Below, piece after piece: positions 10,632 through 20,373 of a stretch of 64,000 bases of DNA. This DNA comes from Trichaptum fuscoviolaceum (Eukaryota; Basidiomycota; Agaricomycetes; Hymenochaetales; Trichaptaceae), in NCBI GenBank assembly GCA_910574455.1, contig CAJSYZ010000012.1, positions 737,317 through 801,316 on the forward strand, written 5' to 3'. Every line of letters starts with the position of its first letter. Position 1 is the stretch's first letter. Both the position numbers and the translations under genes were made by a program. A model generated the notes under the pieces. The model had not been told where the DNA came from. It was given only the letters and a program-made list of their open reading frames with translations, and did no database searches.

Positions 10632-11912
10632 ATGGGAAGATTCGGACAAGAAGACTCCGACAAAGATATGACCGACCCGATCAACCCCGCGCAAGCAGCG
10701 CCCGCGCCAGGCGCTGCTCCGACTCCGACTCCGGGTGCTGCTCCCCCACAGGCCGCACCGCCGCCCCAGCAGAGCGGAGACCTCCCCCCAGACGTCCTCC
10801 AGGCTATCAATGATGCCACCCGACCTCTCCAGTCACACCTGCAGGAGGTGACCGCCGAAAACCAGCGCCTCCACGACTTCATGAACCTGTTTGTCCGAAA
10901 TGCGCAGGAAGGCGCGACCCGCACTCCCAAGGGTCCGAAGGTCGGTACCCCGCCCGCGTTCTATGGGCGTACGCCGAAAGATAAGGAGGCGGAGAGTATC
11001 AGCTTTGAGGAGTGGTCGCAGAAGGTCCGACTTTATGTCCGGATGCGCCCCCAGGAGTTTGTAGGCAGTCCGACGATGGCCTGTCTATGGGCAGCTTCGC
11101 TACTCCGCGGGCCCGCTGAACAATGGGCTCGTCCGCACACGACCGCCGCCCTCGAGGGCACCGAAGTCCCCGCTCTCATGACCAACTTGGAACTCTTCCT
11201 GGCGTCCCTCCAGTCCGCGTTCGGACGTCCGAACATCAAGCGCCACGCCGGACAGGAGCTTATGAAACTGCGCCAGGGCAAGGACACAGTGTCGGAGTAT
11301 GCGGCGAAGTTTCGTGCGTTGCTGGTGGAGTCGGAGGTGGACTGGGGGATGGAGGGGAAGATGCTGGTGTTCGAGACCGGACTCAGCAGCCAGTTCCGCT
11401 ACGATCTGGCAAGCAAGGAGATCCGGGAGACGAAGAGCTTCGACCAGTGGGTCCGACTGCTTTGCGAATACGATGAGGACTTGCGTGCACGTCGGACTGG
11501 CTTCAAGCAGAACAACTGGAGTCCGAACTGGGGCTCCCGCTCGCAGACACACCACTCCGCTTCGCGCGGACCGACTCGGGACCCCGACGCGATGGACATC
11601 GACCGCTTGAGCACCGAAGAGATGATGCGCCGCGGACTCTGCTTCCAGTGCGGTGAGCATGGACACCTGGCTCGAGACTGTCCGCAGCGGAGCAAGAGAT
11701 CGAATGGCCGATCAAAGGTGGCTTCACAGACCGCCGCCTCGTCGTCCACCGCTCCGCCCGCCGCCTCTGCGCCCGCCGCCGCTTCCAAGACACCGACTGC
11801 GACCCTCGAGGAAGTCCGCGACGAGACTCCGACCGTGAATGCCGCTCGCACTCCGACCGTTGACGAGATCGCCAAAGCGGTTGCTGCTGCTCTCAAGAGT
11901 CAGGGTTTTTGA
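10632..11912 (+). CDS. gag: Gag polyprotein of the chromovirus
   Basis: 426 residues from ATG 10632. A Pro/Ala-rich N-terminus is followed by a retrotransposon-Gag capsid region (about residues 110-270, including WAASLLRGPAEQWA and LMKLRQGKDTVSEYAAKF). A CCHC zinc knuckle, CFQCGEHGHLARDC, lies at about 337-350, and a Thr/Ala-rich tail follows. It forms the particle and binds genomic RNA. The stop codon (11910..11912) directly follows a GGGTTTT slippery heptamer, so a fraction of ribosomes should continue into pol. Intact, with no internal stop. Confidence 0.93.
   Translation: MGRFGQEDSDKDMTDPINPAQAAPAPGAAPTPTPGAAPPQAAPPPQQSGDLPPDVLQAINDATRPLQSHLQEVTAENQRLHDFMNLFVRNAQEGATRTPKGPKVGTPPAFYGRTPKDKEAESISFEEWSQKVRLYVRMRPQEFVGSPTMACLWAASLLRGPAEQWARPHTTAALEGTEVPALMTNLELFLASLQSAFGRPNIKRHAGQELMKLRQGKDTVSEYAAKFRALLVESEVDWGMEGKMLVFETGLSSQFRYDLASKEIRETKSFDQWVRLLCEYDEDLRARRTGFKQNNWSPNWGSRSQTHHSASRGPTRDPDAMDIDRLSTEEMMRRGLCFQCGEHGHLARDCPQRSKRSNGRSKVASQTAASSSTAPPAASAPAAASKTPTATLEEVRDETPTVNAARTPTVDEIAKAVAAALKSQGF
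11903..11909 (+). promoter_or_regulatory. -1 ribosomal frameshift site between gag and pol
   Basis: GGGTTTT reads G-GGT-TTT in the gag frame, matching the X-XXY-YYZ rule, immediately before the gag TGA. Slipping back one base gives GGG-TTT-TTG-AGT, which enters the long pol frame. I did not model a downstream pseudoknot or stem. Confidence 0.75.
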
Positions 11913-14900
11913 GTGGGTCTAGGCGCGCGGTCGTTCCGCCAAAGACCCCGAACCGATTTTCGCTGTTAGATGATGATGTGTCCGATCCCTCTGTGTACAA
12001 TCGTACTTCGCTAATACACAAGAGTTTGCGTCGATTCATCCATGTCCCAGTGAGAATAAGTGACGGCCGAAAGATTTTGAGCATGAGAGCGCTGCTAGAC
12101 TGCGGTGCATTTTCGGTGATTATCAACCAGAAGTTGGTGCGGAAGTTCGGACTATGTACTCGTCCTCTCGACCGACCAATCAAGGTGTACAACGCCGACG
12201 ATTCGCTGAACCAGAGTGGTCCGATTACAGACCAAGTCCGACTTACTCTGGAGATCGGTGGACACAAAGAAGAAGTCGATGCCACAGTGGCAAACATCGG
12301 AGACTATCCGTTGATCATTGGGATAGATTGGCTACACCACCATAACCCGGAGGTTGATTGGAACGACGAGACCATCAGCTTTACGCGATGTCCGAACGAA
12401 TGCCGCCCTGTCGAAGCGGCAAGAGTCGTAGAAGCCGGACAACCGCTACCCCGCGCCGTTCGCAAGTTGCGGGCCGCGCGGTGCAAGAACAGTCGACAGA
12501 TGCGACCGCGACCGCAGCCCCATGCGAGAGTCTGCGTTGCGGAAGTCGGTGATGATTCAGATGAGTCGGACAGTGAGTCTGACGACCTTGCGAAGATTCC
12601 CCCCGGATTTCGGTACTCCGAAACGTACATGGACATCTACCATGATGCGGAGCAATTCTATGTGGCGGATGATCCGGACTTTGTGCATAAAGTTGCGGCC
12701 TCGTATACCTGGTCGCAGGCGATTGCGGAGAAGTCGGCAGTGAAGGAGGGCGACAAGTCCTTCGAGGAGATGGTCCCCCCGCAGTACCGCGAGTTTGCGA
12801 AGGTGTTTTCGAAGTCAGAGGCCGAACGGTTGCCCGAGAGGAAGCCGTTTGACCATGCGATCGACCTGGAGCCCGGATCGACCCCTTCGTACAGCAAGAT
12901 CTATCCTATGGCACCGGCGGAACGTGCAGCCTTGAAGGAGTTCATTGAGGAGAACCTCCGCAAGGGCTACATCCGTCCGTCGAAGTCCCCCGCCGCTGCT
13001 CCGGTCTTCTTCATCAAAAAGAAGGACGGATCGCTTCGGATGGTCGTCGACTACCGAAAACTCAACGAGATCACCGTCAAAAATCGGTACCCGCTTCCCC
13101 TGACCACAGAACTCATCGATTCCTTGAAGAAGGCCCGCGTTTTCACCAAGCTCGACTTGCGGGCCGGATACAACAATATCCGCATCAAGGAAGGCGACGA
13201 GTGGAAGGCCGCTTTTCGGACTCAGGAAGGACACTTCGAACCGACCGTTATGACTTTCGGACTTACGAACGCACCTGCTACGTTTCAGCGGATGATGAAC
13301 GAGCTCTTCAAGGACATGCTGGATGTTATTGTCATTATCTACCTCGATGACATCTGCATATTTTCGGAGAACGAGTCGGAGCACGAGGAACACGTTAAAG
13401 AGGTACTCCGACGTTTGGAAAAGTATGACCTGTTCTGTAAGCCCGAAAAGTGCGAGTTCCACAAGGACTCCATCGAGTACTTGGGCATGATCATTGGCTC
13501 TGGAATTATCTCAATGGATCCGAAGAAGGTCGAAGCGGTGGCCGACTGGCCGACTCCGGCGAAGGTGAAGGACATTCAGGCTTTCTTGGGGTTCGCAAAC
13601 TTCTACCGACGTTTTATCAAGGACTTCTCGAAGCTGGCAGTTCCCATGACCGAATTGTTGCGGAAGGATGTCCAGTGGCGCTGGACTACCCGCCAGCAAG
13701 AGTCCTTCGATGGTCTGAAGAAGAAGTTTGCGGAGGCACCGGTCCTCGCGATGCCCGACCTCGAGAAACCCTTCATCCTCGAATGCGATGCTTCGGACTT
13801 CGCGACCGGAGCGGTACTTTCGCAGATCGGACCAGATGGTGACATTCACCCAGTGGCCTACTATTCGAAGTCCTTGGGCGATGCGGAGAGGAACTATGAG
13901 ATCCACGACAAAGAGCTCCTAGCCATCGTCCGAGCCTTGGACGAGTGGCGGCACTATCTCGAAGGAAGTCCACACAAAATCGATATTGTGTCGGACCACC
14001 GCAACCTGCTCTTCTTCGCGGAAGCCCGAAACCTTACGAGACGCCAGGCCCGCTGGAGCTTGTTCCTTAGCCGTTTTGACTTTCTGATCCGTCACCGTCC
14101 CGGACGACTCGGTGGAAAGCCAGATGCTTTGTCCAGGCGCGAAGATCTTCGCCCTGACGGACCGGACAATACGAACAAGGTCCTGCTGGACACGAACCGC
14201 TTCTACACGTTGGCGATGCGACGAGGGATGGTCCGGGCAGAGGGGGATACGGAGTTGTTGCGGAGGATTCGGGAGTCCGAGAGGTTTGACGAGGAGTTGG
14301 TCGAGGCGATTGAGAAAGTGAAGGAAGGGGCTCCGCGCGCGCTGGCGAACGATCTGGAGGAGTGGAACACGGAGGATGGGCTGCTGCTGTACCGGGGTAA
14401 GGTCTATGTGCCGAAGGACGAGGAGATCCGCCGCGATATCGTCAAGTTACACCACGATTCGCTTCCGGTCGGACATCCGGGTCGTTGGAAGACCTACGAG
14501 TTGGTGAGTCGGAACTACTGGTGGCCTGGTATGTCTACCTTCGTCGAGCGGTACGTGTCGGGCTGTGACACTTGTATGCGGACGAAGAACATCCCGCAAC
14601 GTCCGGTTGGTCCGCTTCAGCCCAACGAAGTACCAGACGGACCGTGGCAGGTCATTTCGTGCGACTTCATTACACAGCTGCCACAGTCCGGTGAATACGA
14701 CGCCATTTTTGTGGTTGTAGACCGACTCACCAAGCAGGCCCATTTCATACCAACGACCTCGGATATTGACTCCGCGCGGACGGCCGACTTATTTGTGTCC
14801 GAAGTCTGGAAACACCATGGCACACCGCGCAAAGTCATTTCGGACCGGGGTACACAGTTTGTCTCCCGGTTTATGAAAGCGGTACTCCATCGACTCGGTA

Positions 14901-15712
14901 TTGAGGGCGCAACGTCGACATCCTTCCACCCGCAAACGGACGGTCAGACCGAGCGGGTAAACCAGGAGTTGGAACAGTATCTCCGCGCGTTCACGGACGT
15001 CCGACAGGAAAATTGGTCGGAGTTGCTGCCCATGGCGGAGTTTGCGCACAACACACGAGCGCACTCCGCTACCAAGGTGTCTCCCTTCGCACTGCTCTAT
15101 GGATACGACCCCGAGTTCACTATTGTACCGAGTGCCGGACTTTCGACGGTTCCAGCTGCGGATGACCGACTCGACCTGCTTCAGAAGGCTCAGGAGGACG
15201 CTCGCGCGGCTCTCGAAGTCGCAGCGGAGCGGATGAAGCGGTACTACGACCAGGGACATGCAGACACGCCGGACATCCGACCAGGAGACAAAGTATGGCT
15301 CGACGCACGGAATATCGCAATACCGGGCACGCGCAAGCTGAATCCGCGGAGACTCGGACCCTACACGGTTTTGCGGAAGATCGGACTCTTGAATTACGAG
15401 CTTCAGCTGCCTGCGACTATGCGGATTCACCCAGTGTTCCATGTGTCGCTTCTCACGAAGTATACACCGGACACTATTCCTGGTCGCGTCCAGACACCGC
15501 CAGAGCCCGTAAACATCGACGGCGACATCGAATACGAAGTATCCGAAGTCCTTAATTCGCGCCGAAGCGGTCGAGGTCGGACTCTGCAGTATTTGGTTCG
15601 CTGGAAAGGCTATGGACCCGAGGAAGACCAATGGATCGATGCCGCGAACATGGAGCATGCCCCCGCCGTTATCCGAAAGTTCTATCGTCGGTACCCCGAC
15701 GCCATTCGCTAA
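11909..15712 (+). CDS. pol: Pol polyprotein (PR-RT-RH-IN-chromodomain)
   Basis: 1267 codons in the -1 frame relative to gag; it has no ATG at its start and is expected as a Gag-Pol fusion. Protease active site D64-C-G-A; here Cys replaces the usual Ser/Thr. Reverse transcriptase has FIKKKDGSLRMVVDYRKLN and the catalytic YLDD at about 478. RNase H has ECDASDFATGAVL and NYEIHDKELLAIV. Integrase has an HHCC zinc domain (HHDS...GCDTC, about 848-890) and D-D-E residues in CDFI (about 918), SDRGTQF (about 978) and TERVNQELE (about 1014). A GPY/F module (RRLGPYTVL) follows. The last 60 residues form a chromodomain (YLVRWKGYGPEEDQWI). All domains are uninterrupted; the enzyme set looks functional. 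Confidence 0.95.
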   Translation: MSGSRRAVVPPKTPNRFSLLDDDVSDPSVYNRTSLIHKSLRRFIHVPVRISDGRKILSMRALLDCGAFSVIINQKLVRKFGLCTRPLDRPIKVYNADDSLNQSGPITDQVRLTLEIGGHKEEVDATVANIGDYPLIIGIDWLHHHNPEVDWNDETISFTRCPNECRPVEAARVVEAGQPLPRAVRKLRAARCKNSRQMRPRPQPHARVCVAEVGDDSDESDSESDDLAKIPPGFRYSETYMDIYHDAEQFYVADDPDFVHKVAASYTWSQAIAEKSAVKEGDKSFEEMVPPQYREFAKVFSKSEAERLPERKPFDHAIDLEPGSTPSYSKIYPMAPAERAALKEFIEENLRKGYIRPSKSPAAAPVFFIKKKDGSLRMVVDYRKLNEITVKNRYPLPLTTELIDSLKKARVFTKLDLRAGYNNIRIKEGDEWKAAFRTQEGHFEPTVMTFGLTNAPATFQRMMNELFKDMLDVIVIIYLDDICIFSENESEHEEHVKEVLRRLEKYDLFCKPEKCEFHKDSIEYLGMIIGSGIISMDPKKVEAVADWPTPAKVKDIQAFLGFANFYRRFIKDFSKLAVPMTELLRKDVQWRWTTRQQESFDGLKKKFAEAPVLAMPDLEKPFILECDASDFATGAVLSQIGPDGDIHPVAYYSKSLGDAERNYEIHDKELLAIVRALDEWRHYLEGSPHKIDIVSDHRNLLFFAEARNLTRRQARWSLFLSRFDFLIRHRPGRLGGKPDALSRREDLRPDGPDNTNKVLLDTNRFYTLAMRRGMVRAEGDTELLRRIRESERFDEELVEAIEKVKEGAPRALANDLEEWNTEDGLLLYRGKVYVPKDEEIRRDIVKLHHDSLPVGHPGRWKTYELVSRNYWWPGMSTFVERYVSGCDTCMRTKNIPQRPVGPLQPNEVPDGPWQVISCDFITQLPQSGEYDAIFVVVDRLTKQAHFIPTTSDIDSARTADLFVSEVWKHHGTPRKVISDRGTQFVSRFMKAVLHRLGIEGATSTSFHPQTDGQTERVNQELEQYLRAFTDVRQENWSELLPMAEFAHNTRAHSATKVSPFALLYGYDPEFTIVPSAGLSTVPAADDRLDLLQKAQEDARAALEVAAERMKRYYDQGHADTPDIRPGDKVWLDARNIAIPGTRKLNPRRLGPYTVLRKIGLLNYELQLPATMRIHPVFHVSLLTKYTPDTIPGRVQTPPEPVNIDGDIEYEVSEVLNSRRSGRGRTLQYLVRWKGYGPEEDQWIDAANMEHAPAVIRKFYRRYPDAIR

Positions 15713-15742
15713 CGAACGCGCGCGCTCTTTAGGAGCGCCCTT

Positions 15743-15754
15743 GGAGGGGGATAA
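15743..15754 (+). other. Polypurine tract
   Basis: GGAGGGGGATAA lies directly before the 3' LTR, the expected site of plus-strand primer generation by RNase H. Confidence 0.8.
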
Positions 15755-16329
15755 TGTCAGGAATCCGCCTCAGGTTATTTTATTTCTTTTATTTTCTTTT
15801 ATTTTCTTTTACGATCATACTCCGAGTCGGATCCCCGACATGTCCGGTCCGAAACCGGACTTTCTTTAACTCCGATTCTCTTCCTTTTTGCGTAGATTAC
15901 TTGCCTGTATGTTTGCAGGCCGCTAGGACAAGCGCCCTGCAAGCAATTCTCTTTTCTTTCTTTCTTCCGCCACTCCGACTCGAACCTCCGCTCTACCGAT
16001 GCGGGACCCCGACTAGAGCGGGACCCCGAACTCCGACTTACGTCAGCGGTATAGGTCGGACCTAGTCGGATCAGGGTCCAGTGGCTTGGTACTGTATAGT
16101 TTTTACCTTTGTTCATCAAAACCGCGGATCCCCCTGCGAAGCACTCCACTTTTGGCCTCTTGTAAAGTGCTTCTCAGGTGATGTGTTTATCTTTAGCTCT
16201 GATGTGTAGAATAGCTTAATTGACTTGTAAAGTGCTTCTCAGAGTGAGAACCACCGCTCATTGCGTCCGATCGTCGTCCGTGTCCGATTCAGGGTCTCGA
16301 AAGCGAAGGAACCACTCTAGGTCGTAACA
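15755..16329 (+). repeat. 3' LTR
   Basis: 575 bp, same length and, as far as read by eye, same sequence as the 5' LTR, including identical open frames on both strands. Followed at once by the ACTTC target duplication. Confidence 0.95.
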
Positions 16330-16424
16330 ACTTCAATATTTAATCCGCTTCTTTGCAGAATATGTATCGTATACTTGCATCGAACACTCAAGCTGCTGCA
16401 GATACATCTACCGCGGCTTAAGTG

Positions 16425-16700
16425 TCCGATGCACCTGGTATCCGATGCATCTAGCATACGATTCCGTTGGTATCCGTTGCACCTGGTATCCGTTGCACCT
16501 GGTATCCGTTGCACCTGGTATCCGTTGCACCTGGTATCCGTTGCACCTGGTATCCGATTCACTTGGTATCTGTTGCACCTGGTATCCGATTCACGTGGTA
16601 TACGATGCACCTGGATTCACTTGGTATACGATGCACCTGGTATACGATTCACCTGGTATCCGATTCACTTGGTATATGATGCACTTGGTATCGAACTCAT
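16425..16700. repeat. 16-bp tandem repeat array after the KDZ gene
   Basis: About 17 imperfect copies of a 16-bp unit (TGCACCTGGTATCCGT); the central copies are identical, the outer ones show ACCTGG/ACTTGG and CCGTTG/CCGATT/ACGATG variants. It starts only a few bases after the KDZ stop codon. Related GGATACA-type motifs recur at 16790-16800 and 17155-17200. Internal or subterminal repeats are common near transposon ends, so this may mark the right end of the KDZ element, but I could not pair it with a left end. Confidence 0.85.
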
Positions 16701-18927
16701 CTCATGGTCAATAATGAGCTTCGACATCACTTGTAAGTATCTAGTCTTATTCTTTTCCAAGTCCATATGCTTGTTTCCTTACAAGTGTCCGATACAAGTT
16801 AGATACCCGCTGCAAGTCGAGCCTGTCCTCTATCTCATATTTTCGTGAGTCCCTGGTCTGTATCTTACTGTACTATTACTGAATCAAGTACGACTTATAG
16901 TTATCTTTATGCAATAACTCTCTATTTGGACATATAACGTTCGTGCCTCTAATGACATTGTTGTTAACTTAAGCTAATAGTAATACTTTTTACCTTTTAC
17001 TTTTATGATCTACTTTACGACACGACTCTGTCTCTTTTGTCTTATAATTCTCACGACTACTGATGTATAACGCAATCCAATTCGTTCTGTAAATACTAAA
17101 CTATGACATAACCTGACATAATAAATCTCTTTATATGGAAATGCATCGTATGTGTGAATCGGATACAAGTCCAAATAAGGAAATGAATCGGATACACTGT
17201 AATGACAGATTACGATACAACTTATGAGCTGAGGTGCCTGTAGCAAAACTAGCAGATGATGACGGAGAAAACTCACACCTCGACGCCTGTCCGGCCTACG
17301 CCAGAAGTTAGCCTTACACATCCTCCATCTCTATGAAAGCTGCCCTAGTCAATCTCTTTGCTTATCTCTATCGCGTAGTTGCTAGATCTCGCTAGTGTAC
17401 GATGGCGATGCCGTGACCACGTTCAACTTGCGCTAGAAAAAAACCCTCAAAGCACCAAAATTCAAAGATCCACGAAGTCAAAAATCTATTGAAGACTTTT
17501 CCTTGCTTGTTAGGAGGGAGGATTTTGCAGCTAAAGGTAGTTTGAAACACTTTGGCAGGTGAAGGAGAGGACGAAGGGCAAAGCAAGACAGCCCCGCCTG
17601 GAACAAACACTGTATTGTATGTACACAAACAAGCGCCAAACGCGTAGTAAGTTGTAACTCAGCTGGATATTCAGACTCCCTTCTTCATGTTGTTGCTTGC
17701 GCGCTTTTCACTTTGATAGTGATTGTATTCTTCTTCCTCTATAGATATTTGCGCGAAGAGGGCTGCGACTTGAAGGAAATCTTGGAGTCAACAGGTTGTT
17801 TATGTGGGTGCTGCAGTGGCCCGGGCACGCTCTTGCGCTTCATCGACAATAACCTTGCCTCACTCCTGACTGGTTCGTCGCCTTAAACATATGCATTCGC
17901 TTTACTGTTCACCTAATTCCTTGCTTTTTATAGTGACGATAGTGCTGTCAGACGGAAGCAGACCTTCGTGGGTGTTTTGCCGGTATGCATCACACAAACA
18001 GGCCTTACGGAGAGCACCTCAAGCACGAGAAGTGAGTCGGGCAAAAACTTTGACAGGGCGAGCTATGACGGAAACATGGTGGAAGGCTACGCAGAAAGGC
18101 GTTTAGGGTGTGCGGAAAGTGTACGCTCGAGATACAGCAGGCAGATAGTGAATGCACAGAGGGCCCGCATCTATCTCGTTTGACAGTATTCAATTGGGTC
18201 TCAGCTGCGTATGTCCATCTTGTTTGATGCTTTTACCAAACTCAACTCGATTTGCAGTGCTCTCTGACTGGAGTCGAGATCCCAATGGTGAGTGGATGTA
18301 TTACCACCGTCACGATCTCGCTGTCGCTGCCGCACGAGCACTCAGAGTTGACACGACCTATACATGTCCTCAACGAAGAAGATACTAATCTTGGCAAGGA
18401 AGCATTCTTACGGCCTCACGATACTCAATTCCTCCGTCACTCACTGACATTTCTGGCCGGGCGCGACGCACGTCTACGAAATGGAGACGGGTAGCTTTTC
18501 GACCCGAGGTAGATGTAGCTATGAAGGTCTGGAAGTTCGCGACAGCGCCCGAGATGTGTCAGTAGACGGGTTCTGGTGGCTGCGACTCCGTTTGTGCTCC
18601 CTCATTCTTGTCAGTTTCCTCATCTGGAAGATTTCTGGTCATTCGCGCACAGTCGCATTCGATGGCAAGTGTATTATTACATTTCTTGATTTTAAGTGCT
18701 GATCTACTTCGTAGTTTCTGTTCTCTGCTGAATATCTGGATTACTGTACTGACTCGTCTCGGTGAAAGCGTTGTTCATAATTCACGGCGTACTGTCGTTT
18801 CCTCCCTGTGAATTCATGGCCCAATATCTTCTTCGGTGCTATCTTCGTCCCCTACGTGTCGAGCAAGAGTTCGAATCTGCGTCAGGCCTATCTCTACCAG
18901 ACCACTGCGTCCATCCGTCCCTGAAGC
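16701..18927. other. No gene recognised
   Basis: AT-rich DNA to 17300, then mixed composition. Short plus-strand open stretches occur at about 17890-18110, 18250-18490 and 18480-18700, the last with a hydrophobic segment near 18600. Frames change repeatedly and I could not join them into a family I know. It may hold a decayed gene or the right end of the KDZ transposon. Confidence 0.4.
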
Positions 18928-19443
18928 TCAGTTGCGCTTGCGTATGAAGGCGGCGGAGTCAAAGAGCAAAAGCTCTTTGGGATCGAAACCGGGTGCTAAG
19001 ATGACTTCGTGAACAAGGCGATCTACTTCAGCCTCAGTCTTCCGGTAGTCCCCCGTGTTCGCCCAGTTAGCCAGGAGGAAACAGGACAGGTTGGGGAACA
19101 CGGTGCCCCATTGATCGCGGAAGATAGGAGGTGCCAGCTCCTCTTTCTTCTCGGTGTCTGGCGGTCGGTGGTAGGACTCGCCTGTTTGTTTATCTTTATG
19201 ACCAGGCTGACTATCTGCTTTGGCGTTGCGCTTGGCGTTGCAGGAAACGATAGTGTCTCGAGTGGCCTCCTTGATCGACACAGGAGCGAATGCTGGCGCT
19301 AATTTGGTGGAGACAGAGACACGGCTGTGTAATATATGTTCCCTATGATCCAATAAGTCGCGCTGTGCGGTCACTTCTCTTTCGCCATTGTTAACGACGG
19401 TTTGCAAAGCTTGCCGCTCGCGTACCTGCACATATGTATGCAT
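18928..19443 (-). CDS. Hypothetical protein, probably an exon of a longer or decayed gene
   Basis: An open frame of about 170 codons. The first ATG is at 19443, and an acceptor-like AG lies just after it, so the true start may be in an upstream exon. The sequence is hydrophilic with a charged centre and ends in a conserved-looking segment (EVILAPGFDPKELLLFDSA). I have the impression that similar segments accompany DNA transposons in Agaricomycetes but cannot name a family. No motif or catalytic residues seen. Confidence 0.3.
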   Translation of the reverse strand: MHTYVQVRERQALQTVVNNGEREVTAQRDLLDHREHILHSRVSVSTKLAPAFAPVSIKEATRDTIVSCNAKRNAKADSQPGHKDKQTGESYHRPPDTEKKEELAPPIFRDQWGTVFPNLSCFLLANWANTGDYRKTEAEVDRLVHEVILAPGFDPKELLLFDSAAFIRKRN

Positions 19444-19449
19444 TGTCAA

Positions 19450-20373
19450 AACTCAATGAAATCCACGGAGGCAATGGTTTTATCTTACTGCCAATGGTAC
19501 ATTATTTCCTTTCTTCTCGCAGTCTTTGCGCGGCGACACGGTGTCTGCCTTTGCCGTATCCCTCCCTGTTTTGTTTCTGGTGAGGACGGTGCATCGAGCA
19601 CGACGCTGGTGAGTTTTCGTGTTGGTCATTGAGATCGAGGGATAATGGGGGAGATAACTGCGACGTGGAGAGAGAGAAAGGGGAGAGGTGGACGCGTCGA
19701 CGATTTTTGTATGACAGCCTGAGGCGCGCTTTGACAGGTGCACGTGAACGCGAAGCATCTCCTAGGCCTCTTGCTTCGTCTCGAACGCCGATTTAATGAC
19801 AAATACATTCGTACTTTGCTTGTAAGATACACTGTCACTTTGGAGGTAATCATGCATACTTGAATTGAGGAGAAACGAATATGTTGCACATACATATGTG
19901 TGTGTGCGCGAGGGACATGTCAATATGCTGACTGTAAGACAAAGTGAGGTCTCCAATTGTCATAGACTTCACGTTATGACTACTACATACGTTGTCTTCA
20001 AATACCACTAGTATGCAGTTGCATGCAATTGAACCCAGTCGAAGGAATTGGATGTCCTCGCTTCGTCCTCAGTTCCGTTCGACGACCCTGATCTGCAGTA
20101 CGGCATTAGCCGAATAGGTTTGTTAAATCTCCAAAGAATAGCTTCAGAATACTATGTAAGAACCAACATCAATGTCCAGTAAGACGCAGATTCTGCTTTT
20201 GTAACGTGCCAGTCCACTGTGTACAGAGATCAAAAGGACCACAGTATAACAATCCCCGAAGATGTATGAATCATATTGACGAGTGAGGCGTGTATAGTTA
20301 CATATTTGCGATATTACTCTATGCGAAAGCGAGTTTCAACAAAATGGAATGGGAAGAATTATGAAAAGATAAC
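19450..20373. other. No gene recognised
   Basis: Spacer before the convergent end of the UbiB-family gene. Short ORFs only; a CA/TG-rich microsatellite-like stretch near 19890-19910. Confidence 0.4.

Larger units (their letters stand above)
9993..16329 (+). mobile_element. Complete Ty3/gypsy chromovirus (LTR retrotransposon)
   Basis: 6337-bp element with 575-bp LTRs (9993..10567, 15755..16329), TG...CA ends, and a 5-bp target duplication ACTTC (9988..9992 and 16330..16334). It has a primer-binding site, gag, a -1 frameshift site, pol with protease, RT, RNase H, integrase and a C-terminal chromodomain, and a polypurine tract. Order RT-RNaseH-IN plus the GPY/F module and chromodomain place it among chromoviruses, whose chromodomain directs integration to modified chromatin. 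Both ORFs are intact and I found no difference between the LTRs by eye, so the insertion looks very recent. It sits inside an intron of the KDZ transposase gene, same orientation. Confidence 0.95.
6369..16421 (+). pseudogene. KDZ transposase with N-terminal Cys cluster, interrupted and frameshifted
   Basis: Eleven exons: 6369..6725, 6776..7359, 7421..7667, 7716..7881, 7936..8081, 8132..8517, 8571..8765, 8815..8944, 8997..9619, 9675..9964 and 16359..16421; most introns 48-61 nt. The last intron (9965..16358) contains a whole Ty3 element. KDZ (Kyakuja-Dileera-Zisupton) enzymes are DDE-type transposases; visible marks are the Cys cluster (CSCN...CHDC), FHVHTN-type core, AMDGNF (first Asp), AYDIMC (second Asp) and DGEEAERFW (Glu). 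The frame breaks twice. Exon 2 is one base short of an open frame, and the frame changes near 6930 within the Cys cluster. Exon 3 needs a further shift near 7590-7620. Exons 4-11 are open and phase-consistent. Start ATG 6369 precedes a basic/acidic low-complexity N-terminus. Transposon termini were not located. Confidence 0.85.

Noticed and set aside
14789..15658. 289-codon minus-strand ORF
   Set aside because: Shadow of the integrase/chromodomain part of pol.
16425..16700. CRISPR or telomeric array
   Set aside because: 16-bp units abut each other with no spacers and the unit is not telomere-like.
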